Source: Candidatus Poribacteria bacterium | GTDB lineage: Bacteria; Poribacteria; WGA-4E; WGA-3G | Length of the DNA stretch: 46,031 bases | Direction: 5' to 3' | Assembly (NCBI GenBank): GCA_022827625.1 | Contig: JAJEIE010000030.1 | Location: 1-46,031 of the forward strand | Shown: piece by piece, positions 23,848 through 33,229 of the stretch | Layout: each line of letters begins with the position of its first letter | Position numbering within the stretch: position 1 is the first letter of the stretch | Program-made: the position numbers and the translations under genes | The notes under the pieces: model-generated | Database searches by the model: none | What the model was told of the DNA's origin: nothing | The model's input: only the letters and a program-made list of their open reading frames with translations

Positions 23848-26232
23848 ATGAACCAAACCACACTCCCGATTACAGAACTAAAGGAAACATTTCAGGATGC
23901 GATCACAAAGGGTCCCGTCGTGATTGTCGCACCGACCGGCAGCGGCAAATCGACGCAAATTCCGCCGTGGTGCGCAGCGTTATCCGATGCGTCTGTGTTA
24001 GTCGTTGAACCGAGACGCGTCGCATGCCGCTCACTCGCACGGTGGGTCGCACAACAACACGGCGAACCGTTGGGACAGTCGATCGGCTATACCGTCCGCT
24101 TTGAGGACGTTAGCGACAATGCGCGAACCCGCATCCGTTTTGTCACACCCGGTGTCGCCTTACGATACGCCGCGGGACCGGAATTGGATCAATACGGCAC
24201 CATCATTCTGGACGAATTCCACGAGCGCGGTGTAGAGGTAGACCTATTTCTCGCCATTTGCCGAAAGAAGCGGCGCGACGCGAGGCTTGTTATTATGTCT
24301 GCCACGTTAGCCGCACAACAACTCGCCCGCGCCATCGGCGGACAGGTACTCCGTGCCGAGGGGCGCGTCTATCCCGTTGAAGTGCGTTATCTCGGCGGCA
24401 CAGTCGTGCCGACTGCCCACGACTTAGTGGAACGCGTGGAGAAAGGGATCAAGCGCGCCCTCAAAGAGACCGACGGAAATATTCTGGTCTTCCTACCTGG
24501 AAAAGGTGAAATTAGGGACTGCCAAGATGAATTGCGCAGGATGCGGAACGTTGAACTCCTCCCACTGCACGCAGACCTACCACCCGGTGCACAGGACTTA
24601 GCATTTGACCCAAAATCGCAACGCCGTCGCGTCATCCTCGCCACCAACGTGGCAGAAACGTCCATCACACTTCCCGGCATCACTGCCGTCGTAGATGCAG
24701 GCTTAGTCCGTCAGCGTATCCATCAAAATCGGCGTATCGCCCTCGCACTGCGTCCGATTTCTCAAGCCTCCGCCGAACAACGCCGCGGACGTGCCGGCCG
24801 CCTTGGACCCGGCATCTGCTACAGACTCTGGGAAGAGCACGCACAACTTGAACAGGAGACACCGCCAGAAATTCAGCGGGAGGACCTGACGCAATTCGTG
24901 CTGACTGTCGCGTCAACCGGCTACCGTCCACAAGACCTGACGTTTCTTGATGAACCCCCAGATTTCGCTGTCGTACGCGCACAGACTGAATTGAAAAGTT
25001 GGGGTGTACTCTCTGACGACGGCACACTGACAACGGCGGGGGCAAAGATTTGTGCATTACCTGTAAATCCGCTTCACGCCCGTTTGCTTGTTAAAGCCCC
25101 ACCCCCGCTCCGACGCGATCTCGTGGACTTGATTGCCACGCTGGAACGTCCTGCCCCGTTATGGCGGCGCATGAATGATCTATCAACAGAACGCCAAGAC
25201 ACCGTTCAGAAAGCCCGGCAAAAAGACCTATATCGCGATGGTTGCGACGCAACAACAGCAATCCGAACGTTGCGCGCTGGCGATGAAAAACGGCATCATC
25301 TCCACAAAACCGCACTCGCCGAATGCCGTAGAATCGCGACGCAGCTCAGAGAATTCTTCGCGTTGCCACCCGTGATGAAAGACAAAACACCCCTGCAACC
25401 CAATCGTGCTGAATTGATTGCGCATCTTCTCCGTGAATGGGACGCTTGTGCTTATGTCCGAAGACGAAGAGGCAAAGGCTGGGGAAATGGGCAGGAAGAG
25501 GTCTTACTCGACGCTGATTCACTCCTACCCGACGAGCGGCACGCTGCCCTTATCCTGGACACAGTCGGCATCGCGAAAAGCACACGCGTCCAACTAATGG
25601 GACGCACGGCTATACCTTGCACCTTTGAGGACTTAGTAGAGGCAGGTATCGGCACCTCCCAACTCGCCACACCCAGACGCGAAGGCGAGGACATCGTTGC
25701 AGAGGTCGTAACCGAATATGCGGGACGGGAAATCGGACGCAAACGTCGCCCGCTCAAGGGGGTATTGTTGAGAGAAGCGTTAGCATCTCTCATTCTCTCT
25801 GGATCGCTGTTTCCGAATGTTGGTGAAGCTCTCACACGAGCAGTTGATGCTTGGCGGCTGTACTGCGCGCTCAACCCCGACGTACAAACATCGGAAACAA
25901 CGGCGTTAACACCGCACGCGTGGTTAGTCTCACAGCTCACCACGTTAGGCGTAGAGGCTGCCGAAGAGTGGCAACTCCTCTCTGCCGAAGATTTAACATT
26001 TACTGAGATAGACCCTGGCACTATTGCAGAGATTGAGGCGCAATATCCAAAAGAATTCTCCATCAACGGTGCGAAATTCGACGTGGAATACAACCCTTCC
26101 CAAAAATTGGTTACCTTACGCTGGCAGCGCGGTATCCGTCAACCGGCGTTGACTGCAGTATTATTGCCACGCTGGAACAACTGGAAAGTGCAACTTGACC
26201 TCCGTGGACAGGTCCGAACGGTACGTCCTTAG
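23848..26232 (+). CDS. hrpB: ATP-dependent RNA helicase HrpB
   Basis: A 794-residue DExH-box helicase. Motif I APTGSGKST (28-36), motif II DEFH with ERG after it (122-128), motif III SATL (151-154), motif V TNVAETSITLPG and motif VI QRRGRAGR are all present, followed by the HA2/ratchet region and the HrpB C-terminal domain, including the late segment VLLPRWNNWKVQLDLRGQ. The DEFH box and length suit HrpB rather than HrpA. It unwinds RNA using ATP; its cellular role is poorly defined in the family. The start is set at the ATG at 23848 rather than a TTG 13 codons upstream. The 3' end overlaps the convergent TolB-like gene by four bases. Confidence 0.93.
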   Translation: MNQTTLPITELKETFQDAITKGPVVIVAPTGSGKSTQIPPWCAALSDASVLVVEPRRVACRSLARWVAQQHGEPLGQSIGYTVRFEDVSDNARTRIRFVTPGVALRYAAGPELDQYGTIILDEFHERGVEVDLFLAICRKKRRDARLVIMSATLAAQQLARAIGGQVLRAEGRVYPVEVRYLGGTVVPTAHDLVERVEKGIKRALKETDGNILVFLPGKGEIRDCQDELRRMRNVELLPLHADLPPGAQDLAFDPKSQRRRVILATNVAETSITLPGITAVVDAGLVRQRIHQNRRIALALRPISQASAEQRRGRAGRLGPGICYRLWEEHAQLEQETPPEIQREDLTQFVLTVASTGYRPQDLTFLDEPPDFAVVRAQTELKSWGVLSDDGTLTTAGAKICALPVNPLHARLLVKAPPPLRRDLVDLIATLERPAPLWRRMNDLSTERQDTVQKARQKDLYRDGCDATTAIRTLRAGDEKRHHLHKTALAECRRIATQLREFFALPPVMKDKTPLQPNRAELIAHLLREWDACAYVRRRRGKGWGNGQEEVLLDADSLLPDERHAALILDTVGIAKSTRVQLMGRTAIPCTFEDLVEAGIGTSQLATPRREGEDIVAEVVTEYAGREIGRKRRPLKGVLLREALASLILSGSLFPNVGEALTRAVDAWRLYCALNPDVQTSETTALTPHAWLVSQLTTLGVEAAEEWQLLSAEDLTFTEIDPGTIAEIEAQYPKEFSINGAKFDVEYNPSQKLVTLRWQRGIRQPALTAVLLPRWNNWKVQLDLRGQVRTVRP

Positions 26233-27191
26233 TCGGCTTTGATTTCACCCCAGAGCGTTGTTATCAAATCTGGTTGCGGCATGACGGGCAGGTTAATTGG
26301 ATTGAACCAAGACGGCGTAATGTTCATGCCACGGTGTGTGAGCTCTTTTTTTTTCCCGGTATGGACATCAATCACGACGATTTGACGATCCCCATCTACC
26401 GGTTCTTCCGTGTAAACAATTTTATCGCCTTCAGGTGACCATGCTGGACTAAAGGTACCGAGTGTGGCTTTCCCAATCTGCTTCAAACGGCCCCCATCCC
26501 GATTCGCGACGAAAAGTCCATCTTTATCAATCCCTACACCCCACTTGTACCAAGTAAAGGCGAGTCTCTCACCGTCCGGTGACCATGCTGGCGAATACAT
26601 CCACGGTGATTCTTTGGGTAGAAACGCTCGTACCGCACCCGAACTGAGCGTAAGAATGCGGATGCCACGGCTACCTTCCACATCGTCAACAAAAGCGATT
26701 TCAGTTCCATCGGGGGACCACGACGGATTCCCGCCACGCCGGTCTGCCGAAGCGACCTGTTTTACATCTCTCCCGTGTATCGTTGCCGTTTGGATGCTCC
26801 ATTGGGGCAACTCTGCGTGGAACACAATCCTTTCGCCATCCGGTGCCCACGCCGGTTCGATCCTCTTTGCCGTATCCCTAAAAACTTTCCGCAGCCGCCT
26901 CCCATCCGCATCCATCACATAGAGATCCATCACACCATCCCGATCGGAGACAAACAGAATCTCCTCACGAGTCGGTGACCAGACGGGGCTGACATCGAGG
27001 CCTTGGTTTCGGGTGAGTCGGGACTGATGACTTCCATCGGGGTTCATAACATAGATATCCCAATTCCCACTGCGATTCGATGAGAACGCGATTTTCTCGG
27101 TTTTCGGTGTCCTTGCGTCAACCGGGTAAGCACTTGCAAACACGAATATCAAACTCACACAACATAGAAAGAAAAAACTTTTACTTTTCAT
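26229..27191 (-). CDS. Secreted TolB-like (PD40) beta-propeller protein, paralogue A
   Basis: A 320-residue protein starting at the ATG at 27191 (GGAGAAG upstream). Signal peptide FFFLCCVSLIFVFASA, then WD40-like PD40 blades marked by repeated IYVMNPDGSHQSRLT, SPVWSPTREEILFVSDRDG, EPAWAPDGERIVF, NPSWSPDGTEIAFV, SPAWSPDGERLAFTW and SPAWSPEGDKIVY. It ends SWFNPINLPVMPQPDLITTLWGEIKAD (quoted in parts: LPVMPQP and LITTLWGEIK), the tail shared by its paralogues. Despite resemblance to TolB there is no Tol-Pal context; it is the last gene of a five-gene run with three lipoproteins. Probably periplasmic or surface-located. Ligand unknown. Confidence 0.88.
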   Translation of the reverse strand: MKSKSFFFLCCVSLIFVFASAYPVDARTPKTEKIAFSSNRSGNWDIYVMNPDGSHQSRLTRNQGLDVSPVWSPTREEILFVSDRDGVMDLYVMDADGRRLRKVFRDTAKRIEPAWAPDGERIVFHAELPQWSIQTATIHGRDVKQVASADRRGGNPSWSPDGTEIAFVDDVEGSRGIRILTLSSGAVRAFLPKESPWMYSPAWSPDGERLAFTWYKWGVGIDKDGLFVANRDGGRLKQIGKATLGTFSPAWSPEGDKIVYTEEPVDGDRQIVVIDVHTGKKKELTHRGMNITPSWFNPINLPVMPQPDLITTLWGEIKAD

Positions 27192-27226
27192 CAAATTCTT
27201 CTCCTATTACTGATGTTCACAAAAAA

Positions 27227-28210
27227 TTAGTCTCGCGTTTTCAGCTTGCCCCACACTGTTGTGAGCAGATGGGGTTGTGGCTGAACGGGCAATGCATACG
27301 CCGGGTCAAACCAATCGGCGAAAAAGTTGATACCTTTGCCTGTGAGTTTCTTCGGCTCACCGCCGTTCAAATCCACTGTGTAGATGTGCCGATTCTTACT
27401 TTTAATATCAATATCGTATCGTTCATAAACAAGCGCATTGCCATTTGGAGACCAATCCGGATAATCGGTCGAAAATCCAGCAAGCGGTTGAACAATTCGC
27501 TCAGTCTCGCTGCCGTCATCATTCATAATATAAATTGACGAGTTGCCACCTTCAAACCAAGAAAAAACAATCTTGTCGCCCGATGGTGACCACCTCGGAG
27601 AACCCACAGATATTCCGACTACATTCCCAAATAGCACCTCTTTTTGACCAGTTAGTAAATCAAATATGTGAATTCTGGAAGTTGTATTCTCTGGTCTTAA
27701 GGGTGCATCAAAAACTATTTTTGTCCCGTCAGCAGACCAGTTGGAATAGCCATCAAAGTCCCCTACGGGGGCGACTCGCTTTTCGTTCTTTTTTCCCAAT
27801 GATGCAACGTAAAGTTCCCTCACTGCATCCGATCGGATGTAAGAAATCTGTCTCCCATCGGGTGACCATGCTGGGGCAAATCTTGATTTGAAATCATTAA
27901 ATACCTTCTCCACATTCGCACCGTCTGCGTCCATAAGGTAAAGGTTAAACACCCCGTCTCGATTAGAAGCAAAGAGAATTTGTTTTCCCATAGGGGACCA
28001 AGCAGGTTGCAAATCGGATGCTTCGTGTCGTGTTAAGTTTGTCTGTCCTGTCCCATCCGGGTTCATAATATAGATTTCGTTATTGCCATCTCGGTTTGAT
28101 GTAAACACGATTTTTTGACTTTTCGGAGCATTGGCGAAAATCGGATAAATACTCGCAAATGTAAGTATCAAACTAAAACTATAGAAAACAAAAAAGCGTG
28201 TAATTTTCAT
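27227..28210 (-). CDS. Secreted TolB-like (PD40) beta-propeller protein, paralogue B
   Basis: A 327-residue paralogue. Signal peptide ITRFFVFYSFSLILTFASI, then IVFTSNRDGNNEIYIMNPDG and blades QPAWSPMGKQILFASNRDG, APAWSPDGRQISYI, YSNWSADGTKIVFDA, SPRWSPSGDKIVFSW and YPDWSPNGNALVYE. C-terminal tail ADWFDPAYALPV then PQPHLLTTVWGKLKTRD. AAGGAG precedes the ATG. It follows the lipoprotein at 28251 by 40 bp and precedes paralogue A by 35 bp, so it lies inside a putative five-gene operon. Confidence 0.9.
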   Translation of the reverse strand: MKITRFFVFYSFSLILTFASIYPIFANAPKSQKIVFTSNRDGNNEIYIMNPDGTGQTNLTRHEASDLQPAWSPMGKQILFASNRDGVFNLYLMDADGANVEKVFNDFKSRFAPAWSPDGRQISYIRSDAVRELYVASLGKKNEKRVAPVGDFDGYSNWSADGTKIVFDAPLRPENTTSRIHIFDLLTGQKEVLFGNVVGISVGSPRWSPSGDKIVFSWFEGGNSSIYIMNDDGSETERIVQPLAGFSTDYPDWSPNGNALVYERYDIDIKSKNRHIYTVDLNGGEPKKLTGKGINFFADWFDPAYALPVQPQPHLLTTVWGKLKTRD

Positions 28211-28250
28211 AAGATTCTCCTTATGGTGTGACCTATTGGTCTATACACCT

Positions 28251-29183
28251 TTACTCAATCCGTTTAAAGGTGCATCGGAGTCCACCCATTCGCACCCAAC
28301 CGTTTGGCGTTAGTTCCACTTTCCCGTAGAGGACCAAATAGAGCCTATCATCTGTCACTGTAATGCCCGGCATTAAGAGAGCAGTCTCCTGTCGGCGAGC
28401 GGGCCGCACCGGCGGTCCTGTCATACGTCTATTACGTCTCGCCCCATCTATCGGTGTGATATTCCGTCTCGCAGCGATCTTTCTTTCCCGTTCCTTAGCA
28501 GTCCTCCACTTTACCGGTTCAGAACCGAATAGGAACTCAACCATCTCCGGTCCCGTCCGCCGATTAAAACTAATAAACGGAAATGGATCATCGCCGTATT
28601 GCTTAGTGGTGATGTAACACTGCCCGGTCGCACTCTTACTGCCGTTGTTGCTGTTATAGTAATATGAGCTGCGGTCCTCGAAAAATTCAAGCGTGAGATT
28701 TTGGCGTGTAGAGGCGACGAGCGCGGCTTTTGCTGCCAATATCTGTTGACTCGATTTTTCATCGGTTACTTCAATACGCGGCAAACGCCTCACATTTTCC
28801 GTGGTGGTCTGTTCATCTGTTTCCGAATTTGACGAATTCGGTGCTTCCACTTGTTCAGGGGCAGTAGGTGCTGCTGCCTTGTCCGCGGCACTTTTAGAAA
28901 GTTGCTGCAGAAAAGAAGTCGCCGATTTCAACGCCTGCTGAGGTGTAGACTTTCGCTCCCCTGCGTCAATGCTCCCTTCTTCAACCTCTAAGCCGACGTA
29001 CTGCCACTTACCAACAAGTAGATCCTTCACTGCCTGCTTGACCTTTTCAGGATTTTGTCTCTGGCGTGCCTCGTTATAAGCCGCAATCAGACGAAGCCGT
29101 TCCTGTTGTGTTTCCTGTGGTGTTAGGGTCCCGCAGCTTGTGAATACTATCGTTAGGATACCGAAAACCGTTAGCATTTTCAC
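28251..29183 (-). CDS. Lipoprotein of an unrecognised family (third of three paralogues)
   Basis: 310 residues from a GTG with AGGAGGG 8 bases upstream. Lipoprotein signal KMLTVFGILTIVFTSC (Cys17), then a charged helical stretch (QQERLRLIAAYNEARQRQNP). The folded core shared with the two upstream genes follows: GKWQYVGLEVEEGS, NLTLEFFEDRSSYYY, YGDDPFPFISFNRRTGPEM and, at the end, DRLYLVLYGKVELTPNGWV...RCTFKRIE. It is longer than its siblings because of a Ser/Ala/Glu-rich linker (~residues 95-140) and a basic insert (ERERKIAARRN, RRNRRMTGPPVRPARR). The beta-rich core hints at a lipocalin-like sheet, but I cannot name a family. Confidence 0.75.
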   Translation of the reverse strand: MKMLTVFGILTIVFTSCGTLTPQETQQERLRLIAAYNEARQRQNPEKVKQAVKDLLVGKWQYVGLEVEEGSIDAGERKSTPQQALKSATSFLQQLSKSAADKAAAPTAPEQVEAPNSSNSETDEQTTTENVRRLPRIEVTDEKSSQQILAAKAALVASTRQNLTLEFFEDRSSYYYNSNNGSKSATGQCYITTKQYGDDPFPFISFNRRTGPEMVEFLFGSEPVKWRTAKERERKIAARRNITPIDGARRNRRMTGPPVRPARRQETALLMPGITVTDDRLYLVLYGKVELTPNGWVRMGGLRCTFKRIE

Positions 29184-29197
29184 CCCTCATCCCTCCT

Positions 29198-29827
29198 TTA
29201 CTTAATTCGCTTGAAAGTACAGCGGACACCTCTGCTTTGCGCCCATCCGTTCGGTGTTAATTCCATCACACCAAACAGGGTTAAGTACAACCTATCCGCT
29301 GTGACCGAAACACCCAGCCAATTCCATGGAACTAACTGTTTAGAAGCATCATCTGGTGTATCACGGACATTCGGTGGCACACCGGAAATGAATTCAGGAA
29401 AACGCTCACCTGTATCCCGAAAAACTCGCAGATATGGAAGCAGCTCATCACCGTAACGTTCCGCAGTGATTTTGAAACTTCCCGTTACCTCCGTGCGTCC
29501 ATTTACCCCGCGATATCGGCGGTAGACATTTTGATCTATAAAAAATTCGAGTGTAAGATTTTTACGAGCCGTCGCGTTGAGTTCATACTTTAATGCTGCC
29601 AGTTCTTCACTCAAATCGCCTTCAGCAACCTCTATGTCCACAAATTGCCACGTGCCAAGGAGTTTCTGGGTTAGATCGTCTTGCATTGGCCGTGGATCGG
29701 TCTTTCGACGGGCATCCTCATGTGCCGCTCGCAATCTCTCGCGCTCGCTTTGCATTTCCTGGTATTTCGCACTCGTACAACCAGCAAAAACCAGAATCAG
29801 CAGACTAAAAACCGTTAATACCTTCAC
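29198..29827 (-). CDS. Lipoprotein of an unrecognised family (second of three paralogues)
   Basis: 209 residues from a GTG that overlaps the previous stop as GTGA. Lipoprotein signal KVLTVFSLLILVFAGC (Cys17) followed by a coiled-coil-like segment (YQEMQSERERLRAAHEDARR). Core landmarks: LLGTWQFVDIEVAEGD, NLTLEFFIDQNVYRRYRG, ERYGDELLPYLRVFRDTGE and ADRLYLTLFGVMELTPNGWA with the terminal CTFKRIK. Most compact member of the trio. Likely anchored to a membrane facing the periplasm. Co-translated with its neighbours. Confidence 0.78.
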   Translation of the reverse strand: MKVLTVFSLLILVFAGCTSAKYQEMQSERERLRAAHEDARRKTDPRPMQDDLTQKLLGTWQFVDIEVAEGDLSEELAALKYELNATARKNLTLEFFIDQNVYRRYRGVNGRTEVTGSFKITAERYGDELLPYLRVFRDTGERFPEFISGVPPNVRDTPDDASKQLVPWNWLGVSVTADRLYLTLFGVMELTPNGWAQSRGVRCTFKRIK

Positions 29828-30465
29828 TCCTCAACCCTCCCAAAGTAACAATGCATCCCACCACTTTGTACCCACCCAGTGGGACCTAACTGCATCTTGC
29901 CGTGCATCGTGAGATACAACCTGTCTTCTGTAACCGAAACACTGATCTCTTTCGCCGTTGAAACACTTTGTGCGCTTGAGAATCCAGAGGAGCCCGCTGA
30001 TTTGCTACTCGGATTTACAGCGAAAAGGAGCTGGGACATCTCGGGACCCGAGCGCCTAAGAAATCGGATAAACGGAAAGGGTTCATCGCCGTAACGGATG
30101 ATGAAAACGTAAAATTGACCGAAAATTTCCGTAGCACCGTTTTTGCCTCGGTAGTGGTAGATATCTTTCTCCTCAAAGAATTCAAGTGTAAGATTTTTCA
30201 GATCCAGAGCGCGCAGCGCGGCTCTGGTTTTTGCGACATCTTCAACAGCAACACCCTCCTCGACTTCAAGGTTTAGGAATTTCCATTTTCCGAGGAGTGT
30301 ATCGGTTATACCAGTTTTGACTTTGAGTTCACTGTGTTCTTCACGGAGGTCTTCGTAGTTCTTGAGGAGCTGATCGCGCTCTGCCTGCATTTTTTGATAT
30401 TCCGCACTGGTACAGCCTGAAAGTATCAAAACCCAGATACCAAAGATAGTTAAGATTTTCACCAC
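29824..30465 (-). CDS. Lipoprotein of an unrecognised family (first of three paralogues)
   Basis: 213 residues; two adjacent GTGs (30465 or 30462) are possible starts, both behind AAGGAG. Lipoprotein signal VKILTIFGIWVLILSGC with Cys18 in a classical lipobox, then a heptad-like charged helix (YQKMQAERDQLLKNYEDLRE). The core reads LLGKWKFLNLEVEEGV, NLTLEFFEEKDIYHYRG, IRYGDEPFPFIRFLRRSGPEM and DRLYLTMHGKMQLGPTGWV. It is the first gene of the lipoprotein-TolB operon, with a conserved upstream element at 30552-30600. Function unknown; tandem triplication and coiled coils suggest they may assemble together. Confidence 0.78.
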   Translation of the reverse strand: MVKILTIFGIWVLILSGCTSAEYQKMQAERDQLLKNYEDLREEHSELKVKTGITDTLLGKWKFLNLEVEEGVAVEDVAKTRAALRALDLKNLTLEFFEEKDIYHYRGKNGATEIFGQFYVFIIRYGDEPFPFIRFLRRSGPEMSQLLFAVNPSSKSAGSSGFSSAQSVSTAKEISVSVTEDRLYLTMHGKMQLGPTGWVQSGGMHCYFGRVEE

Positions 30466-30551
30466 TCTTTCTCCTTATCACCAATCTCACCAGTATTATA
30501 CCAAGCCCCTATTTAAATAGCAAACGCTGAGGCGCGGGGACGGGGTCATTT

Positions 30552-30600
30552 TAGGAATTAAGACGCGATTCTACGATGGAAAGGATGCATAATTTTAAAA
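30552..30600 (-). promoter_or_regulatory. Conserved upstream element, copy 1 (lipoprotein/TolB operon)
   Basis: On the minus strand: AAAATTATGCATCCTTT, then after the usual ~21-base gap GTCTTAATTCC, about 90-115 bases before the first lipoprotein start. Weakest of the six copies (ATGCAT instead of ATGCAC). Confidence 0.5.
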
Positions 30601-30629
30601 AACCAAACAACTCTGACACATTCGCGACT

Positions 30630-33101
30630 TTAGAACGCAAGCGTCAATCCAAAATAGACGATCCGTGGCAGTTGCGGTGCGTCAAACACTTCACGCTCAA
30701 TGCCGACTTCTTGACCTTGTACGTCAAGTGTCGCCTCTTCAAAAATGAACCGTATCTCATTTTTTCGGTTGTATGCATTCAGAATATCAAGAAAACCTCC
30801 CACTTGCAAGCCCCAAACGTTCCATTTATGGCTTATCCGTAGGTCCAATTTATGATAGGGTGCAAGTTCGGTGCTTAATTGTTCATCAGCACTCGCCAAA
30901 AGTGGGTTCAATCCACGCGTTACTGGGTCCTGGATGAGAACGACGGAGCTGATGGGAACTTCGGAGGTGCCGCTGAGATATTGCCACTTCGCGCCAATTT
31001 CAAAATTCGGCGTGAAACTGTAGTTGGCGACGACACTCACAATGTGCGTGTTATCAAACAGATACGGCTGATAGGCAGCATCGGATCTCTCGCGCCGCTC
31101 GGCATGTGTGTAACTATATGAGATCCAGCCGAAGAATTTATCTGGAATCCGATGCCGCAAGAATACCTCCGCACCCCCAACGTATCCTGTCCCTTGATTG
31201 AGATAGTTCGATACTTCATCGGGTGTTACCAGTTTCTGTGCGTCTTTGTAATAGGTAGCAAATTTGAGTTCGGTCCGTGATGAGAGTGGATACTCTAATT
31301 CCATAATATAGTGCCGTGTGAGACTCGATGCCAATGCTCGGTTGCCGTCTTCTGCTAATAGGTGAGAGGGTTGTGGACTCTGTTCATAGTGTCCGTAGGC
31401 GAAGCGGAGATTAGCACTGTTTGGCAGCTGGAAACTCACGCTCCCCCGAGGTTGGATAGAGACCTGCTCAATCACATTCAAATAGTCGAAACGAACACCG
31501 AGCGCCACCGACAAAAACGAAAGTGGATCGTAGCGTGCTTGTATATATCCCTCAGCCCTATAAAAATCGTGTCCAAATTCGTCGTATATCTCTTCAACAC
31601 TGCGTTCCGTAACCTCATAAGTCCCATCATCCAGTGTGACCACTGTAACTGAATCTTCATTTGCCTCTGCATATTCAAGGACTTCCGGCAGTTCCGCCGG
31701 ATCCTCCACCTCACTTGTTACGTATTCTGGAAACCTGCCATCCTCAAAACTGTTCGCGGGACTAAATGAAAAGAGGAAACCCGGTTCAAATTGAAACTTC
31801 GGTGTTAACCGATAGGATACATCTCCCCGAAGCGTCCAGACCGGAACGTTAACCTTTACATCGTAGTGCCCATAGTCAGCAGAATAAGTCCATTCCCCCT
31901 CGGGATTCTGAGAAAACCGCTCCCTGACCGGCACTTCAAATGCAATAGTGAGGAAATTGAAGGCACGTGTCAAGGATAGATGCGAGGCGAGATTTTCGGT
32001 GAAGCCCGAACGGAGATGGATACCTTGCCCATCAAAACCGTTTTTGAAAAGAGCAGAGACGCTTGCCCTTTCAATATCCGCAGGCACTGTTTCACCTTCA
32101 ATTTCGATGTCTTCTTCCACAATCTTAAAATGATCAGTTGCAGCGAAAGCGTTGAGCGTGAGACGATGTTTTTCACCGAGAGGATAAGCAAATTTGAGTT
32201 GATAATCTGAAAAGTAGGGCAGCTGCTGTTGGCGTCCCGTCTGGCTTTCATAAATCGGTCCAGTTTCGTCTTCAAGGGTAACTGCACCGACAACGAGATC
32301 TAAGTAACTCCGCCGTCCAGAAGCAGAGATGTACCCCTTATCCCCGATTCTGGCTTCAAGCAACCCTTCAGAGTAGAGAATATTCAGGTTAAATTTTCCA
32401 TCTAATCGCTCGTTAATGTTGTCGCGCGCTTGGATGTCAAGCACGGCTTGTGAATCCAGTCCGAATTCGGCACCGTAGCCCCCGGCATAGATGTCAATTT
32501 TTTCAAGTGTTTCCGAACTCACCGTTGAAAGTAAACCGCCCCAGTGAAAAGGGTAACCGAGAGGCGTTCTGTCGAGATAGTAGAGATTCGAGCCGGGTTC
32601 ACTGCCGCGGATGTAGAGAACACCGAAGTAGTCGTTTGGAATGCCGATGCCTGGAAGGGTCATGAGTCCCTTGAGGGTATCGTTAAGCGTCCCGGGGATA
32701 CGGAGAAGTTCACTGCCTCGGATTTCTGTGCGGCTCACGGTCGACGGAAGGCGTTTTCCTTCTACAATAATGGTCTCCAGCTTAGCTGCTACACCGAGAT
32801 GGATTTTCACTTCGGTGGTGTCCCCGCTGTTAATTTCAACGGAAACTTCTGTCGGTGCTGTTTCAGTGGGATGCGTGACGATAAAAGTATATGTGCCTTC
32901 AAGGAGTTCTGTGAAGCGGAAGGTACCGTTTTTATCGGTTTTTTGATTTTGATCGGTTTCGAGAATACGAACATCGGCATTTGCAAGAGGCCTTCCGGTG
33001 CTGCGTTGATAGACGGTTCCTTGAATATCACCTGTTTGTGCTAAAGCAGGCAGGGGTATCGCGATAAACACAAACAGGATTATGATGAATTGTAGCTTCA
33101 T
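30630..33101 (-). CDS. TonB-dependent outer-membrane receptor
   Basis: 823 residues. Signal peptide LQFIIILFVFIAIPLPALA, a carboxypeptidase-regulatory-like beta domain (~22-105: GDIQGTVYQRSTGRPLANADV, GTFRFTELLEGTYTF), a TonB-box-like ETIIVEG near 110, the plug domain (SELLRIPGTLNDTLKGLMTLPG; YIRGSEPGSNLYYLDRTPL) and a 22-strand-type barrel ending in VYFGLTLAF with the terminal Phe recognised by the outer-membrane assembly machinery. It imports a ligand using TonB energy. The SusD partner typical of glycan systems is absent. Its leader holds a MITE-like element and a conserved regulatory element. Confidence 0.92.
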   Translation of the reverse strand: MKLQFIIILFVFIAIPLPALAQTGDIQGTVYQRSTGRPLANADVRILETDQNQKTDKNGTFRFTELLEGTYTFIVTHPTETAPTEVSVEINSGDTTEVKIHLGVAAKLETIIVEGKRLPSTVSRTEIRGSELLRIPGTLNDTLKGLMTLPGIGIPNDYFGVLYIRGSEPGSNLYYLDRTPLGYPFHWGGLLSTVSSETLEKIDIYAGGYGAEFGLDSQAVLDIQARDNINERLDGKFNLNILYSEGLLEARIGDKGYISASGRRSYLDLVVGAVTLEDETGPIYESQTGRQQQLPYFSDYQLKFAYPLGEKHRLTLNAFAATDHFKIVEEDIEIEGETVPADIERASVSALFKNGFDGQGIHLRSGFTENLASHLSLTRAFNFLTIAFEVPVRERFSQNPEGEWTYSADYGHYDVKVNVPVWTLRGDVSYRLTPKFQFEPGFLFSFSPANSFEDGRFPEYVTSEVEDPAELPEVLEYAEANEDSVTVVTLDDGTYEVTERSVEEIYDEFGHDFYRAEGYIQARYDPLSFLSVALGVRFDYLNVIEQVSIQPRGSVSFQLPNSANLRFAYGHYEQSPQPSHLLAEDGNRALASSLTRHYIMELEYPLSSRTELKFATYYKDAQKLVTPDEVSNYLNQGTGYVGGAEVFLRHRIPDKFFGWISYSYTHAERRERSDAAYQPYLFDNTHIVSVVANYSFTPNFEIGAKWQYLSGTSEVPISSVVLIQDPVTRGLNPLLASADEQLSTELAPYHKLDLRISHKWNVWGLQVGGFLDILNAYNRKNEIRFIFEEATLDVQGQEVGIEREVFDAPQLPRIVYFGLTLAF

Positions 33102-33137
33102 TCAGGTGTTTTGCCCTCCGTTTCGGACGTTCGTTAA

Positions 33138-33228
33138 TAGGACTTACGCAATTCCCTGGTAGGTGCGGTTTCTAACCGCACCGATCGCCTGATAAATAGC
33201 GGAATTTCGCAATTTTGCGTAAGCCCTG
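33138..33228. mobile_element. MITE-like element in the TonB receptor leader
   Basis: Starts TAGGACTTACGCAATTCC and ends GGAATTTCGCAA...TTGCGTAAGCCCT, so the ends form near-perfect inverted repeats. It is ~91 bp, has no gene, and contains a nested REP-like palindrome GTAGGTGCGGTT/AACCGCACC at 33159-33185. A related element lies at 33520-33571. Confidence 0.6.
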
Positions 33229-33229
33229 T

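Noticed and set aside
30466-30842. Plus-strand frames opposite the TonB receptor end and lipoprotein leader
   Set aside because: They are antisense to a well-supported receptor gene and show no family features or ribosome site.
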